DNA from: an uncultured Bacteriovoracaceae bacterium
GTDB lineage: Bacteria; Bdellovibrionota; Bacteriovoracia; Bacteriovoracales; Bacteriovoracaceae
Direction: 5' to 3'
Length of the DNA stretch: 61,779 nucleotides
Assembly: GCA_938034385.1 (NCBI GenBank)
Contig: CALHLC010000005.1
Span: forward strand, 1-61,779
Positions 34,708-43,679 of this stretch are shown in pieces. The notes under the pieces are model-generated. The model was not told where the DNA came from. It searched no databases and saw only the letters and a program-made list of their open reading frames with translations. Each line of letters begins with the position of its first letter. The stretch's first letter is position 1. A program made the translations under genes and the position numbers.

Positions 34708-36997
34708 ATAAATGCTCCATTTTTCTTGAACTAGTAATTGCTGTGAGGTGAGTGATACTAATAATTTCCTCAACACTAGCTGTTCTTTGTAAAATATTTA
34801 TTGGGTATTGAATAGGGGTAATTACTGGGCCAATGGGAGTAGCCCCGCCAAGTTGAGCTAGAAGCTTATAGGAAATATTAGCAGAACTTAGATTTGGAAA
34901 AATAAGTATATCAGCAGACTTATCTAACTTAGAAAAATTAAATAAATTTGATGATAGTTGATGATTAACAGCAATATCGGCCTGCATTTCACCATCAACA
35001 ATCATATCGGGATATTCACTTTGAAGAGTACTAACGGCCTTATTAATTTTTATCGATTCTTTTGATTTATTTGATCCAAAGTTTGAATAGCTTAAGAATG
35101 CAATCCTAGGATTTCTATTATGTAAGCTTCGATATAATTCATAAGTATTCAAAGCAATCTGAACAAGGTCTTCACTAGATGGGTCAATCTGTAAGGTACA
35201 ATCTGCCAAGAAAACAACTTTATGTTTGAAGTTTAGAATCATGACTCCTGAAGCTTTCTTGTTTTTTGAGCCAATTACTCTAATGACAGGCTTAAATGCT
35301 TTAGCATAACTAACTCCCATCCCTGTAATCATTCCATCTGCATCACCTTTTTTAACCATCATAGAACCAAAATACGATGCTCTCCTCATAGTAGCCTTAG
35401 CGTATCCTATAGAGACACCTTTTCTTTGTCTCATTTGATAAAAGGTATCAACATACTCTGTAAATTTCGGATGCTCACTTGGGTAGATAATCTCAAGATC
35501 ATTTAGATTTGGAATATTATGCTCTTTTATTAAAGAAGTGATTTCACTTTTTCTACCAAAAACTACAGGTTTTATAATCCCTTCATCTTTTAGGATGGAA
35601 ACTGCTTCGAGTATTTTCTGGTTGGCACCTTCAGTAAATAAAATTTTACTTTTATTTTTCTTGGGTAATCTAGATCTTATATCATTTAAAAATCCTGATG
35701 CATTTCCAAGTCTCTCATCTAAAAGTAGAGCATATTGAATGAGATCTTCAATAGGATTTTGAGCAACATTAGAATCCATCGCTGCTTTTGCTACAGCAGG
35801 AGCAACCTTAGTAAGAACTCTTCTATCAAAAGGTTTAGGAATTAAATATTCTGGACCAAAAGAGAAATGTTGATTTCCATAGGCCATTTTTACATCTTCA
35901 GTAATAGGGTCTCTAGCTAACTCGGCAATGGCGTAGACGGCAGCTAATTTCATTTCTTCATTAATAGTAGTGGCCCTTACATCTAAGGCCCCTCTGAAAA
36001 TAAAGGGAAAACCAAGAACATTATTAACCTGGTTTGGATAATCACTTCTTCCTGTAGCCATGATTGCATCATCTCTAACGGCTTTTACGTCCTCAGGTAA
36101 GATCTCTGGATCAGGGTTAGCCATAGCAAAAATAATTGGCTTGCTATTCATGGTCTTAACCATTTCTTTTGTTAAAACACCTTTCATTGATAAGCCAATA
36201 AAAGCATCAGCTCCATTAATAGCATCTGCTAAAGTTCTAGCATCAGTCTGTAAAGCAAACTCTTGCTTGTACTTATTCATTCTCTCTTTTCTACCTTCAT
36301 AGATGACTCCTTTGGAATCACACATATAAAGATTTTCTTTTTTTACACCCATTTTTAGAAATAATTTAGCACAAGCAATAGAAGCTGCACCCGCTCCACT
36401 ATAGACAACTTTTACGTCTCCAATTTTCTTGCCTGTAATTTCGATTGCGTTTATAAATGCAGCACTTGATATAATAGCTGTCCCATGTTGATCATCATGA
36501 AAAACAGGAATATTCATTTCTTTTTTTAGAATTTTTTCTAATTCAAAACATTCAGGAGACTTAATATCTTCTAAATTAATTCCTCCAAAAGTAGGCTCAA
36601 GGGCCTTGATAGTAGAAGTCATTTCTTCAACACTTGATTGATTTATCTCTATGTCAAAAACATCTATATCAGCAAATTTTTTAAACAAAACTCCCTTTCC
36701 TTCCATCACAGGTTTTCCTGCTAGTGCCCCAATATTTCCAAGACCTAGAACAGCTGATCCATTTGAAATAACAGCAACTAAATTACCTCTATTAGTATAT
36801 TTGTACGCCAGTTCAGGGTTGTCCGCTATCTCTCTACAAGGCCATGCAACTCCAGGAGAATAAGCATTGGCCAGGTCTCTAGCGCTAGAGCAAGGCTTAG
36901 TAGGAACTACTTCTGATTTACCAGCCTTGCCTTCTGAGTGGTAATTTAGGGCCTCTTTTTTTCTTTCTTGTCTTAAATCGTATTTTGATTGGCTCAT
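34691..36997 (-). CDS. maeB: NADP-dependent malic enzyme with phosphotransacetylase-like domain
   Basis: Start at ATG 36997, six bases after AAGGA; upstream in-frame codons run into the divergent gene's promoter. The 768-residue protein has the MaeB architecture: a malic enzyme catalytic domain ([41 protein letters not shown]), an NAD(P)-binding fold ([15 protein letters not shown]) and a C-terminal phosphotransacetylase-like domain ([14 protein letters not shown]-like stretch and [10 protein letters not shown]). It makes pyruvate from malate; the PTA-like part is usually regulatory, responding to acetyl-CoA. Confidence 0.95.
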   Translation of the reverse strand: MSQSKYDLRQERKKEALNYHSEGKAGKSEVVPTKPCSSARDLANAYSPGVAWPCREIADNPELAYKYTNRGNLVAVISNGSAVLGLGNIGALAGKPVMEGKGVLFKKFADIDVFDIEINQSSVEEMTSTIKALEPTFGGINLEDIKSPECFELEKILKKEMNIPVFHDDQHGTAIISSAAFINAIEITGKKIGDVKVVYSGAGAASIACAKLFLKMGVKKENLYMCDSKGVIYEGRKERMNKYKQEFALQTDARTLADAINGADAFIGLSMKGVLTKEMVKTMNSKPIIFAMANPDPEILPEDVKAVRDDAIMATGRSDYPNQVNNVLGFPFIFRGALDVRATTINEEMKLAAVYAIAELARDPITEDVKMAYGNQHFSFGPEYLIPKPFDRRVLTKVAPAVAKAAMDSNVAQNPIEDLIQYALLLDERLGNASGFLNDIRSRLPKKNKSKILFTEGANQKILEAVSILKDEGIIKPVVFGRKSEITSLIKEHNIPNLNDLEIIYPSEHPKFTEYVDTFYQMRQRKGVSIGYAKATMRRASYFGSMMVKKGDADGMITGMGVSYAKAFKPVIRVIGSKNKKASGVMILNFKHKVVFLADCTLQIDPSSEDLVQIALNTYELYRSLHNRNPRIAFLSYSNFGSNKSKESIKINKAVSTLQSEYPDMIVDGEMQADIAVNHQLSSNLFNFSKLDKSADILIFPNLSSANISYKLLAQLGGATPIGPVITPIQYPINILQRTASVEEIISITHLTAITSSRKMEHLYEENY

Positions 36998-37024
36998 TAA
37001 TATTCCTTCAAATTTAATGCCCCA

Positions 37025-37053
37025 TTGTAACTTTCTGCCTTTCAAGTGACAAT
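37025..37053 (+). promoter_or_regulatory. Promoter giving a leaderless transcript (serine hydrolase)
   Basis: TTGTAA (37025-37030, 4/6), a 17-base spacer, and GACAAT (37048-37053, 4/6), then six bases (GAAGGT) and ATG 37060. The purine run GAAGG is too close (one base) to act as a normal ribosome site, so initiation is probably leaderless. Confidence 0.4.
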
Positions 37054-37059
37054 GAAGGT

Positions 37060-38067
37060 ATGGATAAGTTGTTGATCTTGGCATGGGCCAAGGAGTATAT
37101 TCAAATGCATCCAAAGCTTGGAGTTCAGGTAGGGTTTCAGTCTGAGGGTTTAAATGAGGTCCATTGTTTTGGTAGTGCTACTGAGGATAGTATATTCGAT
37201 ATAGCTTCTGTATCTAAAGCATTTATGACTAGTTATTTGTGTATGATAGGAGTTGAGAAAAAATTATTAAGTCTAGATTCAAAAGTATCAGATTTTTTTG
37301 AATGCTCTGAAGATCTCAGCGAAATTAGTATTAAAGAAATGTTATCTCATACAAGTGGACTTGCTGCCTGGCTTCCAATGTATGGCTTAGTCAGTTCAAG
37401 AAAAGAAGCAAAATCTTACCTTTTAAATTTGAAAATAGATAAAAAAACTAAGGGAGAAAGACTTTATAGCGATCTTGGATTTATGATTATTGGATTTATC
37501 TTAGAAGAAGTTTTTAAGAATAATTTAGATAAAATATTCTTAGATCATGTTTTATCTCCTTTAGGTCTAAAGAAAACCTTTTTCCAAAATACTTTAAATG
37601 CAGAATCAATGCCAACTTCAAATGGGAACCCTTTTGAGAAAACTTTGATTCAAGATAGAAAGATTGAAGTGACTAAGAGTATTAAATGGAGAGATAAAGT
37701 GATTCAGAATGAAGTCAATGATTTTAATTGCTCTTACATTTTTGAAGGAGTTTCAGGTCATTGTGGGATTTTTTCTAACTCATTTGATCTATTAGAAATC
37801 ACTAAGTCTTTATTGGAAAATGCAATAGTGTCTGGAGCGATTCGTAATAGCTTTATGAATGATTTAATCCAAGGAAATGCTTTAGGCTTTTTAGCCGATT
37901 CAAAGCTCATGAAGTTTAAGTTAGATAAAAATTGGAGAGGACATCATGGATTTACAGGATGTTCTGTTTTTTTAAACACTGAGAGTAATGAGGCTTTTAC
38001 GTTCTTGTCGAATCGACAAGTTGCAGGTTTAAGAAATAATAAATATCCAGATTGGAAATTAAATTAA
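37060..38067 (+). CDS. Serine hydrolase of the class C beta-lactamase/PBP family
   Basis: A 335-residue beta-lactamase-fold protein without a signal peptide. The SxxK nucleophile is in IASVSKAFM (about residues 49-54). The second motif is YSDLG, where class C-type enzymes have YxN. The third is probably HHGFTG, the HxG variant of KTG. EMLSHTSGL is a family landmark. It is more likely a cytosolic esterase or peptidase than a lactamase. It is divergent from maeB, with a 62-base shared promoter region. Confidence 0.85.
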   Translation: MDKLLILAWAKEYIQMHPKLGVQVGFQSEGLNEVHCFGSATEDSIFDIASVSKAFMTSYLCMIGVEKKLLSLDSKVSDFFECSEDLSEISIKEMLSHTSGLAAWLPMYGLVSSRKEAKSYLLNLKIDKKTKGERLYSDLGFMIIGFILEEVFKNNLDKIFLDHVLSPLGLKKTFFQNTLNAESMPTSNGNPFEKTLIQDRKIEVTKSIKWRDKVIQNEVNDFNCSYIFEGVSGHCGIFSNSFDLLEITKSLLENAIVSGAIRNSFMNDLIQGNALGFLADSKLMKFKLDKNWRGHHGFTGCSVFLNTESNEAFTFLSNRQVAGLRNNKYPDWKLN

Positions 38068-38834
38068 TAGTCTTTGGCATTTGAAGTTTCAATTTGAAAA
38101 TATCTATTTGAATCTGGTTTGAAAGAAGTATAATTTGTTCTTTCACAAATCCTTTTCATTTCTGAGATTTTATATTGAGAAATTTTGTTGTGGGCTGCTT
38201 TCTTTGAAGAAGGCGTTCTTTTAAGAAAAAAAAGATCATTCGAATTTATAATTCGTGGATACTTATAGTTTAAAATTTGTCTAGAAATCCCCAAGGAGTT
38301 CATATGTCTTGTGTTTCCTTGAGTGATATATTCAGAATGATCGATGAGTGTCTGAAGTTCTTCTGTTTCGTAGTTTGATTTTCGTAATGTCTGACAAATT
38401 GATTTGTTAACGGTCAGGCAATTGTATGAAAAACTAGATTGAAAAATATCATCAAGGGAGTTAAAGAAGTTTGCCAGAAATGTATTGTTCTCATTTTCTT
38501 GAATTTTTTCTTTTGTTCTTGAATGACACTTTGTAATTGAACTAAGGAATCCATTATCCATGTTTATTAATTCATAAATTCCTTGATCTTGGTTTTTATG
38601 AAATACTTTTGTACCTATTATTTTTTGTACAGAACTTGCGTGATTTATATTTTGTAATGTGAATATTTTTTCAACCTCTTCATTCTCAAATTTAAATTGA
38701 TCAACATTAGCTTGCTTAGAGAAATTCTGAGAGTTTTTTGTGAATTCTAGGTTTTTAAAGTCTTTTGAGAGATAACTCTCAAATTGAGCAAATATTGCCA
38801 AAGGCCATATAATAATGAGAATCATTGCTTTCAC
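38064..38834 (-). CDS. Exported hypothetical protein
   Basis: A 256-residue protein with a signal peptide (KAMILIIIWPLAIFA, cleaved near QFES). A GTG at 38834 gives the listed start; an ATG three codons later (38825) is an alternative, and neither has a Shine-Dalgarno site. The mature part is Asn/Ser/Lys-rich with five cysteines. I recognise no family. It overlaps the end of the convergent serine hydrolase by 4 bases. Confidence 0.7.
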   Translation of the reverse strand: MKAMILIIIWPLAIFAQFESYLSKDFKNLEFTKNSQNFSKQANVDQFKFENEEVEKIFTLQNINHASSVQKIIGTKVFHKNQDQGIYELINMDNGFLSSITKCHSRTKEKIQENENNTFLANFFNSLDDIFQSSFSYNCLTVNKSICQTLRKSNYETEELQTLIDHSEYITQGNTRHMNSLGISRQILNYKYPRIINSNDLFFLKRTPSSKKAAHNKISQYKISEMKRICERTNYTSFKPDSNRYFQIETSNAKDY

Positions 38835-38943
38835 GACATATTAATCGGCTTTTGAGCAAAAAAGTTTAGTAAAAAAGGGTATGGTTGAGTGAAAAAGTAG
38901 GAATAAATGAGTAGGACCTTTAGATCCTACTCATTCAGTATTA

Positions 38944-40557
38944 TTAGATCTTATATTTTTTCTTATATTCTTTGAATGCTTTAGCAAGAACTGGAAGCAA
39001 TAAGAAGTTTGCTAACAAGTTCGGGTAGGCCAGCATACCAAAGAAAGCATCAACTATTCTTAGTACATCTTCAGCATTTATCTGAGTTCCTAAGAAAGTA
39101 ACAAAAACAAAGCTCAGTCTATAAGCTAAAATTCCCATTTTATTATATCCAAAGAGATAAACGATTCCTTGTTCACCATAGTAAGACCAAGAAATGATCG
39201 TAGAGAACGCGAACATTAAAACAATTATAGCTAATATTTGTCCTCCATAAGGAATGACTGTCGCAAAGGCAGCAGCTGTCATATCTGAACCAGCTCCTGA
39301 AGCTGGATCGGCCCATGCACCTGTTATTAGGATGACTAAAGCTGTCATAGTACAAACTACTAAAGTATCAATAAATGGGCCTAAAAGGCCAACTAGACCT
39401 TCTTGAACTGGGTCTGACTTAGCAGCAGTGTGAGCAATTGCAGCTGATCCCATACCCGCTTCGTTTGAAAAAACTCCACGTTGTAGACCTTGTTTTAATA
39501 CTGTTGCAAAGGTTGCTCCGACAAATCCACCAAATGCTCCGGCAGGTGTAAAGGCACCACTTATAATATCTCCAAAAATTCCAGGCAGCATACTTAAATT
39601 ATTAAAGATAATCCAAATAGATCCAGCGAAATAAACAACAACCATTACGGGAACTAATTTACCTGCGACATTACCGATTGATTTAATACCTCCAACAAGT
39701 ACAGCAAAAGCTAGTGCTGAAAAGACTAAACCAGTTATCCAAGTTTCTATTCCAAAGTAATTATTAACAATCCCGGCCATCTGGTTTGATTGGAACATAT
39801 TTCCTGCACCAAAAGAACTAAGAGTTACAAAGATTGCATATAGAGCTGCTAATAATAAAAATACGTTTTTTGATGCCCAGTGAAGCATATCGTCTTTATC
39901 TGTTTCGTGAGCGTAGCTTGTTTTGTTCATCCAAAATACAATTCCACCTGAAATTAAAGCTCCAACGACAAATGCAATTGAGCCGCTTAAGAAAAAGCTC
40001 ATTCCAAAAGTAAGCAGACCCGTAAGTAATCCCCAAATAACCACACTTGCAGCATTGGTATACTCTCTATAATGATCAGCCAGACCTTTTTTAATTGTAT
40101 ACATTGGTCCACCATGAACTTCTGCTCCAGACTCATCTCTATGTAGAAGTGATAATGAAATAGAAGTAAACTTTGTAGACATCCCTAGAAATCCTGCAAC
40201 CCACATCCAAAAGACTGCTCCAGGTCCACCTGCTGCAACAGCAAAAGCAACACCTGCAATATTTCCAAGACCAATAGTGGCTGAAAGAGCTGCACATAAT
40301 GCTTGGAAGTGAGTAATCTCTCCGGCCTTATTAGGATCGTCATAATCACCACGTGTAATTTTGATGGCATGCCAAAAATATCTTAATTGAGGAAAGCCAA
40401 AAAATAATGTGAAGATAACCCCACAAAGTACTAATAAGATTGCAATTACTGGAATTTGAGTAAATCCCCATTCAGCAGGAAGGCCCCACCAAGAGTTAAG
40501 ACTTCCCCAAACTACATTTTCAATCCACTTCGAAAACACATGTAATAATTCTGACAT
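38944..40557 (-). CDS. Sodium:alanine/glycine symporter (AGCS family)
   Basis: A 537-residue, roughly 11-helix symporter. The AGCS hallmarks are clear: ATIGLGNIAGVAFAVAAGGPGAVFWMW, and GVFSNEAGMGSAAIAHTAA followed by GPFIDTLVVCTMTALVI. It imports alanine or glycine with Na+ (occasionally H+). A sodium-driven amino-acid importer fits an organism with Na+-NQR, and predators live on prey amino acids. AAGGA lies 8 bases before the ATG. It has 386 bases-free neighbours on neither side and is probably monocistronic. Confidence 0.94.
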   Translation of the reverse strand: MSELLHVFSKWIENVVWGSLNSWWGLPAEWGFTQIPVIAILLVLCGVIFTLFFGFPQLRYFWHAIKITRGDYDDPNKAGEITHFQALCAALSATIGLGNIAGVAFAVAAGGPGAVFWMWVAGFLGMSTKFTSISLSLLHRDESGAEVHGGPMYTIKKGLADHYREYTNAASVVIWGLLTGLLTFGMSFFLSGSIAFVVGALISGGIVFWMNKTSYAHETDKDDMLHWASKNVFLLLAALYAIFVTLSSFGAGNMFQSNQMAGIVNNYFGIETWITGLVFSALAFAVLVGGIKSIGNVAGKLVPVMVVVYFAGSIWIIFNNLSMLPGIFGDIISGAFTPAGAFGGFVGATFATVLKQGLQRGVFSNEAGMGSAAIAHTAAKSDPVQEGLVGLLGPFIDTLVVCTMTALVILITGAWADPASGAGSDMTAAAFATVIPYGGQILAIIVLMFAFSTIISWSYYGEQGIVYLFGYNKMGILAYRLSFVFVTFLGTQINAEDVLRIVDAFFGMLAYPNLLANFLLLPVLAKAFKEYKKKYKI

Positions 40558-40616
40558 GATTTATATCCTTGTTTTATTTAATCTGTTTTTTACTATAGGC
40601 CTTCAGAAATCAAGAT

Positions 40617-41567
40617 TCAATGGATAGAGTCGATTGTTTTAAAAAAAGTTTTTAAATCCAATGATCTTAGGCAGGTGCGTTTTAGCACTTCATCATTTGG
40701 AAGATCGTCAAAAATATAACGAACTAGTCCTTTAAGAAAACTTAGGATTTTATTGCTCGGCATATTATTAAGAGTGTAGACGTCATGAATCTTGTGTAAA
40801 TATCTTTTAATTTCTTTGATTCTTAGTTGATCTGTTTCTTTAAGATTCTGATAGTAATGAGTTGCAAGCCAAGGTCGCTTTAATGCTCCACGTGCAATCA
40901 TTAAAGAGGTATTATTAGTATAAGAAAAACAGCTTGCTACATCATTTAAAGTCCAGATGTCTCCATTGCCTATAATAGGAATATCTAGCATTTCTGAAGC
41001 ACGTTTTAGATAGTCCCAATTAGCTTTTCCTTTATAGAGTTCCTCTCGAGTTCTTCCGTGTATAGTAATGGCATCAACTTTATGTTTTTCAAATAATCGT
41101 AAATTATCTTCGAAAACAGAGTCGTCTTCAAAGCCAACTCTAATCTTCACACTGAAAAATCCTTCATAAGATTGTCTTATTTCTCCTAGAATTCGATCTA
41201 AAATTTGGGGAGCTTTTAAGAGATAGGATCCACCTTTGTTTTTAACAACTGTTTTAGAAGGGCAACCAAGGTTTAAATCAATCCATTTAAATCCAAGGTC
41301 TTTTAAATCTTTAAATGTCTCTTTTGTTTTAGCATTTTCAGAAGTCAGAACCTGGAAGATTGTTTTGTCTTTCAAGGGACTTTCAAAATGCTTTTTTCCA
41401 AAATGTTTGAGTATATGTTTTTTAGGGTAGGGTACTGTTGAAGGGATTCTTAAAAAGTCACAGGCAAAATAATCCCATTCAGGGTAAAGCTCTGTCACCA
41501 CTTCTCTATATAGTGAATTGGTAACACCTTCCATGGGAGCAAAAAGTAATTGTCCCTCTGATATCAT
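40617..41567 (-). CDS. dus: tRNA-dihydrouridine synthase
   Basis: A 316-residue Dus enzyme that reduces uridine to dihydrouridine in tRNA with FMN. LLFAPMEGVTNSLYREV opens the barrel; DLNLGCPSKTVVKNKGG holds the catalytic cysteine (C102); VKIRVGF, ITIHGRTREELYKG, IIGNGDI and MIARGAL follow in family order. The GCPSKTV variant and length are nearest to DusC-type enzymes, though I would not fix the subtype. It starts 9 bases after the bfr stop with no Shine-Dalgarno site, so it is likely read from the bfr transcript. Confidence 0.93.
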   Translation of the reverse strand: MISEGQLLFAPMEGVTNSLYREVVTELYPEWDYFACDFLRIPSTVPYPKKHILKHFGKKHFESPLKDKTIFQVLTSENAKTKETFKDLKDLGFKWIDLNLGCPSKTVVKNKGGSYLLKAPQILDRILGEIRQSYEGFFSVKIRVGFEDDSVFEDNLRLFEKHKVDAITIHGRTREELYKGKANWDYLKRASEMLDIPIIGNGDIWTLNDVASCFSYTNNTSLMIARGALKRPWLATHYYQNLKETDQLRIKEIKRYLHKIHDVYTLNNMPSNKILSFLKGLVRYIFDDLPNDEVLKRTCLRSLDLKTFFKTIDSIH

Positions 41568-41576
41568 TGAACTTTT

Positions 41577-42065
41577 TTAAGCAGGAGCTTGATCGGCCAT
41601 AGATATTTGAGTCTGAATATAATTTTCTAACCCAACTGCTTTAATTAGACCTTGCTGAGTTTCAAGCCAATCAACATGCTCTTCTTCAGATTTTAAAATC
41701 ATTAATAATAAGTCTCTACTAGCATAATCAGATTCAGCCTCAGCAGTTTTTATTCCAGCTTTTAAAATTTTAAGAGCTGTATATTCTATTTTTAAATCAG
41801 AAGCGATTACTTCCTTAACATTTTGACCGATTTTAATAGGTTCTAACTTTTGAACATTTGGAAGTCCTTCAAGAAAAAGGATTCTTTTAATTAATTCATC
41901 AGCATGTTTCATTTCATCTATAGATGCTTCGTATTCTATTTTACCAAGTTGAAACATTCCCCAATCCTGAAGAATTCTAGCATGAAGAAAATATTGATTA
42001 ATGGCCGTAAGCTCACCGGTAAGAACTTTATTTAAAGCTGTAATTACTTTTTTATTTCCTTTCAT
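41577..42065 (-). CDS. bfr: Bacterioferritin
   Basis: A 162-residue bacterioferritin that stores iron as a 24-mer. Ferroxidase ligands lie in LTGELTAINQYFLHARI and ASIDEMKHADELIKRILFLEGLPN, with the haem-binding methionine at M52 in the usual place; EEEHVDWLETQ completes the di-iron site. AGGAG lies 4 bases before ATG. The bfd gene lies 57 bases upstream on the same strand; Bfd reduces Bfr haem to release stored iron. Confidence 0.96.
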   Translation of the reverse strand: MKGNKKVITALNKVLTGELTAINQYFLHARILQDWGMFQLGKIEYEASIDEMKHADELIKRILFLEGLPNVQKLEPIKIGQNVKEVIASDLKIEYTALKILKAGIKTAEAESDYASRDLLLMILKSEEEHVDWLETQQGLIKAVGLENYIQTQISMADQAPA

Positions 42066-42122
42066 ATAACTCCTGAAGAAATGAATTTAGTAGGTTTAAC
42101 TTAATAGAATAAATAGAATTTG

Positions 42123-42317
42123 TTAAGAATTAATATGAAGTTTTTTGCATTTTGCAGCTAAATCTAAGTCGAGATCTTTGGAGTCGAATATGCAGCTCCC
42201 GCAGTCAGAGCCAAGACCCAGCATCTCAAGAAGTTTAAGGTCTGGAAGCTTTGGGTGTTTAAGCTTGAGCTCTTTTACGTCTTGATCTGAAATTTGATTA
42301 CATATACACAAATACAT
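42123..42317 (-). CDS. bfd: Bacterioferritin-associated ferredoxin
   Basis: A 64-residue BFD-like [2Fe-2S] protein with the C-x-C...C-x2-C cluster ligands C4, C6, C38 and C41. In other bacteria Bfd passes electrons to bacterioferritin to mobilise Fe2+. Here it is the first gene of bfd-bfr-dus. It has no Shine-Dalgarno site: a consensus -35 and a -10 place the transcript start on the ATG. A near-perfect palindrome overlaps the -35, suggesting repressor control. Confidence 0.9.
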   Translation of the reverse strand: MYLCICNQISDQDVKELKLKHPKLPDLKLLEMLGLGSDCGSCIFDSKDLDLDLAAKCKKLHINS

Positions 42318-42323
42318 AATATA

Positions 42324-42352
42324 AGTTTAGCTTAAAACGTTTGGCATGTCAA
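42324..42352 (-). promoter_or_regulatory. Strong promoter of bfd, predicted leaderless
   Basis: Minus strand: TTGACA (42352-42347, 6/6), a 17-base spacer, TAAACT (42329-42324, 4/6), then six bases (TATATT) to ATG 42317. The predicted +1 is the A of the start codon. Confidence 0.65.
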
Positions 42353-42354
42353 AC
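42339..42354. promoter_or_regulatory. Palindromic operator candidate over the bfd -35
   Basis: GTTTGGCATGTCAAAC is a 16-base near-palindrome (one mismatched pair) that covers the whole -35 hexamer of bfd. The position fits a repressor. It does not look like a standard Fur box, so the regulator is open; an iron-responsive factor is inferred only from the gene's role. Confidence 0.45.
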
Positions 42355-42373
42355 TAAATTATGTCAGAGCTAA

Positions 42374-43546
42374 CTAATTAGTTATATAAGGAAAAATTAC
42401 CGCAAAAAACAGTGGGATGATAAAAAAGATCATAGAGACGTATAAAAAGCCATATCTTCTTTTGTCTTCACATTTTTTAGCAAGCATTTTAGCAAGCTTA
42501 AGCGGAACTTGTCTTGTTGTACTTGGTACAAACCAAATCATCATACCTAGAATATTAAAAAAGAAGTGAACCAAAGCAATAGTTAATCCATGAACGTTTC
42601 CAGTTAAAGAGGCCAGTAATGCAGTAGTAGTAGTTCCAATATTTGCTCCAACTGTAATCGGGAAAATACTTTCAATAGAGAGCATGCCTGCTGCAGCAAT
42701 AGGAACAAGTAAAGAAGTTGTTATAGAGCTAGATTGAACAGCAAATGTTAAGGCTGCTCCAAAGAAAATTGTAAAGACTACATTTTTTGATAAGAGGTTT
42801 TCTAGGATTTCTCCTTTAGTACTTTCTACTATTTTCTTAGTTGTTTTAACAATAAGGTATAAAGTTACCAAGATAATACCAATAGATAAAATACATAAAG
42901 CTAATGCAGCAGCACTACCTTCAAAGCCTAAAACGTTTGTTACAAAACCTTTTAGCCCCTTAACAAATGGTTTAATTGCTGTTTTTAGTGGACTTTTAAA
43001 TTGGACATTTGAACTAACTCCATAGACTAAACTCGACATCTTCGTTGCTGATGAACTGAGTATACCCGTAGCTAATTCAAATGGAAGAATAAGAGCAACA
43101 CTTAAAATATTAAAAATATCGTGAATGGATCCAGCAGCAAAAGCTCTGGAGAAATCTTTCTTATTTCCAACAAATCCTAAGGATACAAGTGTGTTCGTAA
43201 TACTCGTTCCAAGATTAGCCCCCATAATAACTGGCACAGCTGCAGCAACACCTAAGGCCCCACTTGATACTAAGCCAACTATAATAGAAGTAGTAACGGA
43301 TGAACTTTGAACTAATACAGTTGCTAGCATTCCACTCATCAAGGCTATGAATGGGTTACTTGTGGCCGTTAAAAGACCTTCAGCAAAGCCTGCTCCCATC
43401 ATCTTAAAAGAGCTTGATAGACTTTTAATTCCTACTAGGAAAAGAAATAATAAAAGTAATACTGGAAGGTAATCAATAAGCAATTTCATGCCTATACTTT
43501 TCTTGTTACCTATTGTTGAATTAATCTTTCCCATAATTTTTTCCAT
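42374..43546 (-). CDS. Na/Pi cotransporter family protein
   Basis: I prefer ATG 43546, six bases after GGAG, over the ATG directly before it and over TTG 43558. The ~390-residue protein has the two inverted repeats of the NptA/PNaS family, each with the QSSS signature: VQSSSVTTSIIVGLVSSG and VQSSSITTSLLVPIAAAG, each preceded or followed by GANLGT/GANIGTT. It lacks the C-terminal PhoU-like domain of the longer bacterial forms. It would import phosphate with Na+, in line with the Na+-NQR economy. Confidence 0.92.
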   Translation of the reverse strand: MEKIMGKINSTIGNKKSIGMKLLIDYLPVLLLLFLFLVGIKSLSSSFKMMGAGFAEGLLTATSNPFIALMSGMLATVLVQSSSVTTSIIVGLVSSGALGVAAAVPVIMGANLGTSITNTLVSLGFVGNKKDFSRAFAAGSIHDIFNILSVALILPFELATGILSSSATKMSSLVYGVSSNVQFKSPLKTAIKPFVKGLKGFVTNVLGFEGSAAALALCILSIGIILVTLYLIVKTTKKIVESTKGEILENLLSKNVVFTIFFGAALTFAVQSSSITTSLLVPIAAAGMLSIESIFPITVGANIGTTTTALLASLTGNVHGLTIALVHFFFNILGMMIWFVPSTTRQVPLKLAKMLAKKCEDKRRYGFLYVSMIFFIIPLFFAVIFPYITN

Positions 43547-43679
43547 CATATTCTCCAAAACTCTTAAGTCCAGGGCATTTCAAGGATTATAGTAATAATT
43601 ACTCAAGATTATCCAGCTCCAGAGCTAGACATTTGTGATCTTAATAAAATCTTAATAATAGGTAAATATTGACTTGTTT

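Noticed and set aside
34707-37114. Longer N-termini for ridA and maeB
   Set aside because: Both frames are open upstream, but family N-termini and well-spaced ribosome sites (GGAG and AAGGA) fix the shorter starts at 34707 and 36997.
38909-38932. Hairpin GAGTAGGA...TCCTACTC as a terminator of the AGCS gene
   Set aside because: It has an 8-bp stem but no T-run directly after it on either strand; it may still be a weak or Rho-assisted end, so I did not list it.
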